From Opeltia flavorubescens (taxonomy: Eukaryota; Ascomycota; Lecanoromycetes; Teloschistales; Teloschistaceae), in NCBI GenBank assembly GCA_000442125.1, contig KE546968.1:1-24756 (forward strand): a DNA stretch of 24,756 nt. Direction: 5' to 3'. The notes below the pieces were generated by a model that saw only the letters and a list, made by a program, of their open reading frames with translations, had not been told where the DNA came from and searched no databases. The position numbers and the translations under genes were made by a program. How positions within the stretch are numbered: the stretch's first letter is position 1; each line of letters opens with the position of its first letter. Of this stretch, positions 1-10,320 are shown in pieces.

Positions 1-94
1 ACCCTAACCCTAACCCTAACCCTAACCCTAACCCTAACCCTAACCCTAACCCTAACCCTAACCCTAACCCTAACCCTAACCCTAACCCTAACCC
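1..94. repeat. Telomere, (CCCTAA)n
   Basis: About fifteen perfect, uninterrupted CCCTAA units run from the first base to position 94, where the last unit breaks off after ACCC. The C-rich strand reads 5' to 3' into the window, so this is the left end of a chromosome and the G-rich strand (TTAGGG) points outwards. TTAGGG is the usual telomere repeat of filamentous ascomycetes, but many other eukaryotes share it. The unit contains no CA or TG dinucleotide, so RIP cannot alter it, which fits the absence of any variant unit beside heavily mutated DNA. Confidence 0.98.
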
Positions 95-317
95 ATATTT
101 AAATATTTTTATTATTATAATAATAAAATAATTATTTATAAATATAAATATTTTTATATTTGAATAACTCGAGTTATTATATTTTTTGTTATTTTAAATA
201 ATTAAATTAAAGTTAAAATAATTTTATTTTATAATTTTAAATAATATAATTTTTAAATTAATAATCTACTAATTTAATTAATAGAAATATATTAATAAAT
301 TTTAATAATAATATAGC
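95..317. other. Telomere-proximal A/T spacer
   Basis: Positions 95-161 contain no G or C at all, and the rest up to 317 has only scattered ones (for example CTCGAG near 169). There is no gene. The segment 251-317 is the first copy of a 67-bp direct repeat whose second copy starts at 318. Whether this is RIP of a former telomere-associated repeat or an A/T-rich spacer by nature cannot be told from one copy. Confidence 0.7.
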
Positions 318-384
318 TTTTAAATTAAATATTTATTAATTTAATTAAAAGAAAAATATTAATAAATTCTAAAAATTAATATTT
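251..384. repeat. 67-bp direct repeat, two copies
   Basis: TTTTAAATTA starts both units, at 251 and at 318, and the following stretch (CTACTAATTTAATTAATAG against TTATTAATTTAATTAAAAG, then an AATATTAATAAATT-like end) aligns along the whole unit. A third, single copy starts at 2377 at the head of the second subtelomeric repeat. The differences are scattered, mostly transitions. Confidence 0.6.
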
Positions 385-1266
385 GAAAAAATTTTTTTTA
401 TTTATACCGCCGATTATATTTATTTTAAATTATTATCGGTTTATTTTTATTATTTCGGAACTTTTAATTTAATTTATTTTTTTTTATATTCGAATTTAAT
501 TATAGATATATATATATTTTTATAAAATTGTTTTTTACCGAGTAGATTTAATCTATTATATTTTATAGATTCGAAACTATTTTTTAAATAAAAGTTAATA
601 TTTTAAATATTTTCCGTTTAAAATAAGATTTATAATAATTTTTAAAGGGTAATATATAAAGGAAAATATATTAGATTAATATTTTAATTTTATTAATATT
701 TTTAACGAATTTATTAGAACTATAAAATTTTAAATCGAATTATATAATTATTTCGTTTAATATTTTTATATTATTTGGATATTTATTTTATTATAATTTT
801 ATACGATTAACTGTTTTTTGGCGGCTTTAATCTAGAAATATATTAGTATTTTCGATTTAATAGCCTGCTTTTTACCGCTTTTATATATATAAAATATAAC
901 CGTATACTTTTAATAGTAATAGATAAAAATTTTATTATTTTTTTTTTATAAATTAATTCCGAATATTATAAAAAAATCGGGATTATATTTATATTTAGGC
1001 TAGTACTTTTTTTAAAGCCCGATTTTATTGAAATAAAAACTATCCGACTTTTATTCGATCGTTATTATTTTATTTTCGCGTACTTTTAGTATAATAAACT
1101 AGATAAATAGAATTAGCTTTTTTTAAACGGCGATTCGATAGTTTAATATACGCTAGAATATTTATTTTACCTCGATAACTATATATTTAAAAGGAAGTAT
1201 AATTAAAAATTTTTTTATTTAATTATAAAAGATTAATAAAATAGGTTTAATAATTAAATAATTAAT

Positions 1267-1297
<31 letters not shown>

Positions 1298-1600
1298 TTA
1301 AAAAATAACTTTTATTTTTATATTTTTCTAGAATTTTTCGCGTTTTAACGTTCGGTTTAAAAAAAAGGGCGAAATTTAAATAAATAGATATACCGGCCGA
1401 ATTAAACGATTTATTTTAAAATAAAAAAAATAATTTATTTTAAAATAAATAGAATAAATAAAAAATAACCGTTTTAAATAAATAATTCGAAAAAGGTTAA
1501 TAAAGTCGGAATTTTATATAAATTTTATATAGAATTATAAAGTTTAAACGGTAGTTTTTTATTATAGAATCCAAATATATATTATTATATAAATAGCTAA
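318..1600 (+). repeat. Subtelomeric repeat, copy A
   Basis: This stretch aligns in order with 2377-3632. Anchors shared by both copies include TTTTAAATTAAATAT at the head (318 and 2377), ATCTATTATATTTTA followed by AGATTCG or AGATTCGG (about 550 and 2610), TAGCCTG (861 and 2911), ATTAATTCCGA (953 and 3008), the long A tract (1273 and 3340), CGCGTTT then CGATT/CGGTTTAAAAAA (about 1339 and 3415) and GAATCC (1567 and 3599). The offset drifts from about 2059 to 2067 and then to 2032, so small indels have built up. Differences are mainly C/T and G/A, as expected after RIP of a duplicated sequence. No reading frame stays open. What the unit once was (a telomere-associated element or a retrotransposon end) is not clear. 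Confidence 0.8.
1273..1297. repeat. A tract, 25 bases
   Basis: An uninterrupted run of A inside subtelomeric copy A. A longer run lies at the matching place of copy B (3340-3369), so the tract predates the duplication. It could be the poly(A) tail of an inserted retroelement or a plain microsatellite. Confidence 0.95.
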
Positions 1601-2376
1601 AACTTTTAATAATAAGCTCGGCGGCCGCCGGAAAATATATAGCCTGGCTTAAATTTAAAAAATAAAATCGAAAATTATAAATATAAGCTTTATAAGCGTT
1701 TATAAAATAATAAAATATATAAAAACAAATATCCGTAGTAATTGGGGGTTAATATTGAAAATTTTTAATTTATAGCTAAAATTATAATTCGATTAATAGA
1801 TTAAAATAGTTTTGAATAATTTTATAAATAAAATATTATTATATTAACCGGTTTAGTATTAATATAATTTTAATTAGTATTTAATAATTAAAAAAATTTT
1901 AAACCGTCGAAAAAGGGCTATAATAAAATTTTAGAATTTAAATATTTTAACGTTTTTATTAATAATTAAAAATTCGAATTTTAAACTAGTTAGGTACTTT
2001 TTAATAATTTATCGATTATATAATTTTTTTAATTGCGTATTCGAATTGAGTATAAGTTTTTAATATAAAATAAATAATATTTATATTTAAACGCTAAATT
2101 TTTTAATTAAGCTACTTTTTAATACTTTTACTCTAGAGATTATTTACGCTATAATTGCTGGAAATAAAATCGAATTCGCTTATAGATAAATTCGATCTAA
2201 TAATATTTTAAATAAATTATATAAAGTTTTATTAATTTAATAGTAGCGGTAGAATAAAAAAGGTTTAAAAAAGAAAAATTTATCGGATTTTATTAGTTAT
2301 TCGGATAATAAAAAATACTTTAAATAATTTAAATTTTTTTTATTTATATACTAGAAATTATATCTAGTAATACAAT
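1601..2376. other. RIP-degraded DNA between the two subtelomeric copies
   Basis: No gene is seen. It carries a 12-bp perfect G/C palindrome, CGGCGGCCGCCG, at 1619-1630, which stands out in the A/T desert and contains no CA or TG for RIP to act on. A few CA and TG dinucleotides survive near 1725-1760. One copy of the dispersed palindrome lies at 2174-2191. The stretch after copy B (from 3633) does not align with this one, so the two copies are not simple head-to-tail units of about 2.06 kb. Confidence 0.6.
2174..2191. repeat. Dispersed TATA-centred palindrome, copy 1
   Basis: Core ATTCGCTTATAGATAAAT. The two 9-base arms differ only by transitions. Pairing extends outward: the core sits between CGA and TCG, giving a 24-bp imperfect palindrome at 2171-2194. 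Confidence 0.8.
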
Positions 2377-3335
2377 TTTTAAATTAAATATCTACTATTT
2401 TAGCTAAAAAAAATATATTAGTAAAAACTAAAAAAAATACTCGAAAATTTTTAATTTTTAATTATACGGTTGTTTTTAAATAAATTAGGCTATTATTAAA
2501 TTTTAACTACTATTATAAACCTTTATATTAAATTAGATATTATTTTTCTTCGATTTATTATATAACTTTATATATATTTTTTTAAAATAGTTTTTTAATA
2601 GGTAAATCTAATCTATTATATTTTAGAGATTCGGCTCCGTTATTATTTAAAAAGGTTAATTAAACAAATATATATTATTTTAAAAAAAATTAACGATTAA
2701 TTTTAAAAAATAGAATATAAAAAATATATTTAACTACGGCCCTAATTTTTTTAATATTTCCGCTAAATTTATTAATATTAAAAGATTCTAAATCGAACCG
2801 TATAAATATTCTATTTAATATTTCCGTATTATTTAAATATCGGTTTTTTTAATTTCGAATATATATAGCTGCTGGTAAATAAATATAATTTAAGTATATA
2901 TTAATATTATTAGCCTGATATTAATTTTTAAAGCGTTATATATATAAAAAACAACTTTATACTTTTAATAATATATTATAGAAATTTTATTATTTTTTTT
3001 TTATAGATTAATTCCGAGTACCGCGAAAAAATTTAAATTATATATTTATCTCGGTTAGTTATTTTTTTTAAGCGCGATTTTTTTAAAGTAGAAACCGTTT
3101 AATATTTTTTCGAATATTATTTTTTCGCTTTTAAATATCTCCGATATAAAATATTAAAAAATTAGAATTAGTTTTTATTAATCGCCGGCTCGAAAATCGT
3201 ATATTTTATAATAAAATTATAGTTTATTAAAGTATTAATTTTATTTTAATAAATATATAGCCTATAAATAAATCGAATAAAAAATTTAAATATAATAAAT
3301 TATAAAAGTAGATTTAACGGTTAAAATATTAATAG

Positions 3336-3371
<36 letters not shown>

Positions 3372-3632
3372 AATTTAAAGATAATTTTCGATTTTATATT
3401 TTATTAAAACTTTCCGCGTTTCGATATTCGATTTAAAAAAAAAAATAAAACTCGAGCGAATAAATACGCCGGTTGAATCTAGCCCGGTATTTTAAAAGTA
3501 AAAGATATTAATAAAAGGCGAATAGATTAAATAAATAAATAAAAAGGTTTTAATATAACTAGGGTTTTATATATAATATTTATTTATCGCGAATTAAAGA
3601 ATCCGAATCGTAATAAAATATTATATAGCCGA
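2377..3632 (+). repeat. Subtelomeric repeat, copy B
   Basis: Second copy of the unit at 318-1600, in the same orientation; shared anchors are listed there. It keeps somewhat more G and C than copy A, for example CGGCTCCG near 2632 and ACGCCGG near 3467, so the two copies were mutated to different degrees or at different sites. No open reading frame survives. Confidence 0.8.
3340..3369. repeat. A tract, 30 bases
   Basis: Uninterrupted A run at the same relative place as 1273-1297 in copy A of the subtelomeric repeat. The lengths differ (30 and 25), as expected of a slipping homopolymer. Confidence 0.95.
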
Positions 3633-3707
3633 GGCTACTAAAAAATCTTTTCTAACCTCGAAATATAAAATTTAATAAAGGTTTATATATACAATTAGTA
3701 GGATAAT

Positions 3708-3957
3708 AAATATATTAATATATATTTATATATCGAAGTTTAATAGTTTTTTTTTTAATTTTATTATAACTTATTTTTTATAAAAAATGGATTTTCTAAT
3801 AATTATTATACGCCTATTAATATCGTTTATAAAGGAAATTTATAATATTAAATGTATAGTTAATTAATCGATTTATATATTTATATTAAAATTATATAAA
3901 AATAATATACCTTATTATAAACGCTATATAGTATATTAGTATATTAGTACCTATAAA
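3708..3957 (+). repeat. Second dispersed repeat, short copy
   Basis: This aligns with 17272-17823. TAATAG at 3741 and 17305 and ATGGATT at 3787 and 17351 are both 46 bases apart, and TAATAATTATTATACGCC here matches TAATAATAATAATACGCC there. After about 3835 the other copy has some 300 bp more. The alignment resumes at TTAATTAATCGATTTATATA (about 3860 and 17728) and goes on through ATACCTT, ATACTATATAGTA-like and AGTATA blocks to about 3957. This copy is therefore deleted inside, or the other carries an insertion. No coding frame is evident. Confidence 0.7.
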
Positions 3958-5810
3958 TATATTAGATAAAAAAAAATTCCGATTATTTCTAGTCTATATT
4001 ACTTTTTTTATTATAAAAAAAAAAATTAAATAGACTATAGATAAAAATAAATTAATAATTTAATAAATATAATTCGAATAAACGCCCGAGACTTTAAAAA
4101 GAAAAATATAATAATTTTATTTTTTAATATAATTAGAAAAGTTCCGTTTAATAAATTTTATAAGATTATAATTTTTATTTATCTAATCCCTAATAATTTA
4201 AATAATAAAAAACCTTAAAAGTAATATATAAAATAAAAAATTATATAAGTTTATAATAGCGTATCTAGTATAAATATTAGCGCGGTAACGGTTTTAATAT
4301 TTAAAGTCCTTTATTTAAAACCGTCGGCTTATATTTAAAATATAAATATTTCGATAATATAAAATTTAACCTAATTTTAAAATTTAATTAATATTTTTTA
4401 ATAAAGTACTAATTATCCGATTAATCTAACTACCGATTTTTTCCAGCCGTTTAATTTTAATAATAGCTGGTTAATAACTATTAATAAAAATTTATAAATT
4501 TTTTTTAATTTTATAATATAAGAATCTTTTATTTAAACAATTAAATTTAAATTTAATTTTTAGTTTCTTTTTAATTATAAGTTTATTATTATACAAGTTC
4601 GATTTAAATCTTCGAAATCTAATTTTTTTTTCTAGTATTTAACTATTTTTAAATTTAGTAGATTATATAATATTAATTAAAAAGGTTTACTACTAATAAT
4701 AATAGATTTAGATTTTTACTCCTCGCTTTTATATTAGATATAGATTTTTAATACGCGGTAATTTATTTTTAAATTTAACCGTTAATTTTTTTAATTAAAC
4801 CGTTTTTAAAGCTATTACTATAAAGTTATTTATATTATATTTATATATTTTAAAAACTTTTTAAAATTATATTAGTATTTTAAAAAATAATAATATAAAT
4901 TTCTAATTTTTATTTTATTATAAATGTTTATCCTTTTTATTTTCGGAAGAATAATATTTAAAGCGCTAGAAATTAATAAAAAAAAATAATAATTCGGATT
5001 CGAATTTACCGCCGTTAGAAAAATTAATTGTATAATAGTTAAAATATCGGTTATAAAATACTTTATTATTATTATTTAAATTAAAAATAATTAAATTTTT
5101 TTCGAATTATACTTTCTTTTTAAATTATAAAGCCGATTTAAAAACTAGCGGATTTTTATAAATATTAGCGGATAATATAATCCGAAAATAGCTTTATTAA
5201 AAAACCCGAATAATTTTAAAATATAAAACTAATATAAATATTATTAATTTAATTTATTAGCTATCGACTTTTTTATTATTATTATTATCGGCTATAATTA
5301 TATTTTTTCCGTTATAGCTAAAACTATTATTTTTAACGTTTACTCGACTATTACCGGAGTTAGAAATTGTAAAATATATATTATATCGGTATAACTTAGT
5401 TTCTAGAAGTAGTAAAAATAATATTAGACGGCTATTAAATAAAACTATTAAAAGGCGAATTAAATTTCGAACTACTTTAAATTAATTATTTAAAAATACT
5501 ATAAAAGAGAATAAAAAGAATAATAGTAGCCAGGCGCTTTAATACTATTATATAGAATTTAAAATAATATATAACGGGTTAAAAGGTTTTATTAATAAAA
5601 TAATTTTGTAATTTATTTAATCTTTTATAAATAAACGATAAAACTACTAGTAGTATAGTATAATACTATATTATATTTCGAATTATTATATTAATACCGA
5701 TATTATAGCCAAATAACTTTATATTTCTATAAATTTATATAGAAAATTTAATTCTAAAGCGAATTTTAAATCTAATATTTTTATATAAAAAATCGGTTTT
5801 ATAAAAAAAA

Positions 5811-5832
5811 ACGCTATAATATTATATAGCGT
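5811..5832. repeat. Inverted repeat, ACGCTATA arms
   Basis: ACGCTATA and TATAGCGT form perfect 8-base arms around a 6-base A/T centre. A similar ATAGCGT/ACGCTAT pair lies at 14175-14197. It may be chance in A/T-rich DNA, but the arms hold CG steps. Confidence 0.5.
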
Positions 5833-6633
5833 ATATTAATATACCGTACTTTTATTAATTTTAATAGATATTTAAATCTTTTACGCCCTTTAATAGAAAA
5901 AATTCTTTAAAAAAATAACCGCCGGTATATTTTTACTAGTTTTCGTTTTAATATATTTTTCGACGGAAGATTTATTAATAATTGTAATCGGGTTAAATTT
6001 CTAATACTTTTTTAAAGGCTATTTTATTATTTTAGAAACTATTCGAACTTTAATATTTTTTAGAATAGCTATATTTATTTAATTATAATATCTATAATAT
6101 CGATTTTAAATAAATAGATCGATTTAAAAAAATTTTTTTTTTTTAACTGTATATACCTTAATTTTAAAAAAGTATTTATAATATATTATCGCCTATTTAA
6201 ATTATAACCCGTTAACTTTTTAATATAAATTCGGATATAATATTTTATAGAACCTATAACGTTAGTTTAACTCTAGATATTTTATTATAAGAATTAAATT
6301 TAAAGGATTCTATATTTTAAATAACAAATTAATTTAAAATCGGAAAATAAATAATCGAAAAATTATTATTTTAGCGCCTAATTATTTTAATAGATATATT
6401 TAAAAAAAAAAGATAATTTTAAATAAAATTAGTAGTAATCGAATTATCGGTAAATTAGAAAAAAAAAAGGGTCTGGAAAATTAAAATACTAAAATATAAT
6501 AAATCTAATAAAATAGGAAATAAAATAATATAAATTTTATAATCTATAATAATATTATAACTATACCCTAGTAGAATAAAAAATAATTAATTTATATACT
6601 TTCCCTATTAAATCGGGTATTATAGGCGTATTC

Positions 6634-6665
6634 GCGCCGAACTCGCCTATAAATAAATTCCGCGC
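6634..6665. repeat. Dispersed palindrome, copy 2, with extended arms
   Basis: The core at 6641-6658 is ACTCGCCTATAAATAAAT. The left arm keeps the presumed original C and G bases while the right arm has the fully RIP-changed form, and all arm differences are transitions. Pairing continues outward: GCGCCGA on the left faces TTCCGCGC on the right with a single non-pairing position, giving a palindrome of about 32 bp. It is the longest member of the family in the window. Confidence 0.8.
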
Positions 6666-8929
6666 TATTATAATTTTAAAGTATAGCGTTTATAGAATTT
6701 TTAATAAAAATAAAAATCGGAAATTTTAATTATATTAATATATAAAACCGTAATTTTAATTATTATTAAATAAAAAAGTAAAACTCTTTTATATAGGATT
6801 TAAAGTAATAGTCCCCGTGTATTTTTTATTAAATCTCGCGCGGTAAATTTAACGAGAATTATTAAAATAATTATTTTTTATTTTCTTTCTATAAATTTTT
6901 AAATATTTTTTATTTTTTTTTAAAATTATTTTTTATAATCTAATTTTATTCTATTTAGTAAAAAGATTTAATATAATATTATTATAATTTTTTTAAATTA
7001 TATTTAAGCTTTAAATAAAGTATTAAAGTTTATTTAATCGAAATTTATTAATTTATTATCTAATATAATATTTTTAAAAAGCTGGTTATCTTTATTTATA
7101 TAATATTAGACCTAGTTAATATTTAACCGTTTTTTTCGTTTTATTATTTTATTTACCTAGATATTATTAATAAGTAATTAAAATAGGTATAATAGATAGA
7201 TATTAATTAATTTGAAAAAAACTCGATTTTATTAGATAATAATATAATAGCGAGGTAGTTTTTTAATAATAACAAATATTTATAAAACGGGTATTAAAAA
7301 ATTAAGAAATTAAAAAAAAATCGAAATTGGTAAAAGTAACGAATATATAATAATCGCGACTAGAAGCGAAATATTAATAGAATAATTAGGGTATAATTTC
7401 GACTATTATATATTTATAATATTTATAAATCGGGATAAATATCTAATATTTTTTCCGGATTTTCTTACTTAATTTTAATTAATTTAGCTAATTGTTATTG
7501 GCTACTCGGAAGTTATACCTACTTTATATATTATATACTACTGGTTATCGAGTTAAATATTTTAATTTTAAAGATTAAACTTATAATAAATTTTAGTAAA
7601 ATTTAATTAGAAATTATATTATAAAATAGTTTAAAGTTACTATTTTTTCGAATATTTAATTTAATATATATAATATTAAAAAAAAAAAACTTTTTAAATT
7701 TATCCGGTTCGCGGTATAATAAATTAAAATATAGAAAAAAAATTCGTATATCTTAATAATAATATAGTTATTATCGATTTTTATAATTTCCGGAATCTTT
7801 ATTTTTTTAATATTTTTATAAAAAGATAAAATTATTTTTTGAAATTCGATTTTTTAACGGCCGATAGCTACGGGTAGAAATATAAAAAATAGAAAAATCG
7901 ATTTTATAACTATTTTATCGTTATAAAATATAACGAAAAAATAAAAATTAATATAATAGATAAAAAAAAAGGCGATAAATTTATATCGTATATATAAATT
8001 CGGTATAATTTAATATTGTATTTTTTTATAAATATAGCTTTAATAGTATAAAAGATAGCTATAGATAAAAAATTATAATATAAGGGGTTAACTTTTCTTA
8101 TAATACCGGAAGGTTGTATTTATTTTTCTGCGAAAATTATAATATAATATTAAATCGTCTAGAAGTTTAAACGTTCGATTATTATCGAGGTATTTATAAT
8201 TTAAAAAACGATATATATATATTTAAAGAGCAATTTACTATTTATTTAAACTTTTTTAAATTTATATTTTTATATTAGATAAAGTCTTTATTATATCTAC
8301 TAATTCGATAAACCCCGAATATCTATTTATATCTAATTTTCTTTTGATTAAACGGAATTAAATCCTATTTTTTTTCTATTATAGAAGTAATACTACCGTA
8401 TAGTTAGTAACTTTTATTTTAATTAAAAACGGTAGGTATACTAATTAATTTAAGGATAAACGATCGGATAAAAACTTTTAAAATATTTTTATATTCGAGT
8501 AGAAGACTTTTTTACTCTAATAGAAAGCTATAATTATATAATATAGAATCGAAAGATAATAAGTATATTTATCGAATAATATAATATATTTATACTAGAA
8601 TTTAAAGGAAGAAGTAGTTTTTTAATAAATAGAAACTTTAAATCGGGTATTTAAAGGAGAAAAGATATTTAAATCGGATATAAAAAAATCGGGTTATAGA
8701 AATATAAATTTATAAACTAGATTCTAAAAAAGTAAATTAAATATTTATAGGAAATAAAAATTAAAAAAAATAAAATAAAAAAAAAAATATTAGTATTAGA
8801 TTGATATACTAATTATTATTTAAAATTTCGAATTTATATATTATTAAAAAGGATATTATAAAATCGAATCGATAAGTTTTTTTACTATATTAGTTATTAT
8901 AAATAAATTACTATTAGGTAGTCGACCGA

Positions 8930-8947
8930 ATTTAACTATAAGCGAGT
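8930..8947. repeat. Dispersed palindrome, copy 3 (subfamily 2)
   Basis: Core ATTTAACTATAAGCGAGT. Arms match by transitions except at arm position 6, where A faces a C-type base. That change, and the GACCGA before the core, are shared with later members, which marks a subfamily. Confidence 0.65.
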
Positions 8948-9206
8948 TTTATAAATAAAAAAAGAGTATTAATAAATAAATAAGATATAATAATAAAAAA
9001 TAGTTATTAAAAATAAAAAACTTTAAATTAGATAAAATAAAAAATTAAATATAGATTTAATAAATACTAATCTAGTAAAATTTTTAAATAAAAAATTCGG
9101 TTCGATTTAAATATATACGAAAATCGGTAATATAATTTTATAACTTTTTATTTACTTTACTTTATTATTTAAAATATAAATAAAAATTATAAATATTGTT
9201 TTTATT

Positions 9207-9500
9207 AAATTTTTTTATTGGGGTTTATAAAATTAGCTGTTAAACGGTTTGCCTAATTATAATTATATAGATTTAGTGCTATAGATTAAAAAAATTTAAA
9301 AAACCAATTCTCAGATTTTAATTATAAAGCTAGGTAGCCGAGCTAGTTAAAATAAATTAGTATTATAGATAATAATATATTTTTTTTAGCTTTAAAATTA
9401 TTTTAAAGTTTTTAGTAAATATTTAATTAATTATAGTTACTATTTTTAGCCAGCGATTAACCGACTCCCTATTAGGGTTTACTGTATATTTAGCCTTCGG
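9207..9500. other. Pocket less altered by RIP
   Basis: TG and CA survive here more than around it (for example in TTGGGG, GCTGTT, TTTGCC, AGTGCT, CCAATTCTCAG and ACTGTA). TAGCCGAGCTAG at 9335-9346 matches the tRNA A-box consensus TRGCNNAGYNGG except for one G-to-A change, but I find no convincing B box downstream, so no tRNA or SINE is called. No intact gene is seen. The pocket may be single-copy or a recent insertion. Confidence 0.4.
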
Positions 9501-9661
9501 CGGGTTATTATAGAATCTTTAGAGGAAAAAGACTTTTAGAGTATTATCGAAACCGAGGTCTAATTTTATAAATTATAGATAAATTCTACTATTTTAATAT
9601 AGGGACTTAAATAGTTTTAAAATAAAATAATATTTAGCTAATATTATTTAAATTATACTAA

Positions 9662-9706
9662 ACTTATTTATAATTAAGTATAAATTTTACTCGCTTATAG
9701 GTTAAT
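9662..9706. repeat. Two dispersed palindromes 27 bp apart (copies 4 and 5)
   Basis: Cores are ACTTATTTATAATTAAGT at 9662-9679 and ACTCGCTTATAGGTTAAT at 9689-9706. The first has one non-transition arm mismatch at arm position 6, as in subfamily 2 but on the other arm. The second has one at arm position 4. Confidence 0.6.
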
Positions 9707-9970
9707 TTAAATATTCGTCGAGTTAAGTATATATATTCTACCGGGCTATTCCGAGTTAAATTAATATAGTCGTCTAGTTTAAATTAAAAAATAAAGATTG
9801 TATTTGTTTTAAATATATAGTATAATTTATTTATATTTAGTTACCGTTTAAAAGCGTTTTATAATCGGCTTTAATAGCGTTTTATTAAAAGTTTCGATAA
9901 TCGATTTTTATCGCTATAAATATTAATTATAAAACCCGCTGACTCTATATAAAAAATAAAAATAGGTCGA

Positions 9971-9988
9971 ATTTAACTATAAACGAGT
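9971..9988. repeat. Dispersed palindrome, copy 6 (subfamily 2)
   Basis: Core ATTTAACTATAAACGAGT, preceded by GGTCGA. Same arm-position-6 mismatch as the copies at 8930, 11523, 12931 and 16996. Confidence 0.65.
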
Positions 9989-10320
9989 ACTATTAAAAAA
10001 ATTCGGTATTTTAATATACTCGAGAACTGAATAGCTATATTAGAAAATAAGGCGGGTGAATAGTATAAAAATATAAAAGTAGCTATAATTTATTTAAACG
10101 ATAAATTTAAATAAATATCTTTTATTTAAATCGGTTAAAGATAATTATTAAATCTAGAAATATAGTATACCCGTTTAACTTCGATTTTAATAATACCTAA
10201 AATCGCTATACGGGTTTTTAAATTTTTCTGGATTAATTTAATAGCTTTATTAGCTGTAATATTAATATTTGAATTTATTTAAATCTATTATAGGAGCGTA
10301 TATTAAGGTTTACTTTAAAT

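Larger units (their letters stand above)
3958..10320. other. RIP-degraded repeats, no gene recognised
   Basis: More than 6 kb of A/T-rich DNA with almost no CA or TG. I see no intact gene and no RNA gene. Notable content: an inverted repeat at 5811-5832, a (TTA)n-like run around 5268-5287, dispersed palindrome copies at 6641, 8930, 9662, 9689 and 9971, and a less mutated pocket at about 9207-9500. The dead open frame proposed for 10321-12880 begins at its right edge. Not every reading frame of this block was followed, so further dead genes may lie in it. Confidence 0.55.

Noticed and set aside
3988-4041. Small inverted-repeat transposon (TCTAGTCTAT ... ATAGACTATAGA)
   Set aside because: Arms are short and imperfect, and no target duplication or second copy was seen.
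9335-9346. tRNA gene or SINE from an A-box match
   Set aside because: No B box or cloverleaf could be drawn downstream, so it is kept only as a weak finding.
9466-9480. Interstitial telomere motif (CCCTATTAGGGTTT)
   Set aside because: Only single partial units in opposite directions; chance is enough to explain it. The same applies to ACCCTAA near 11110.
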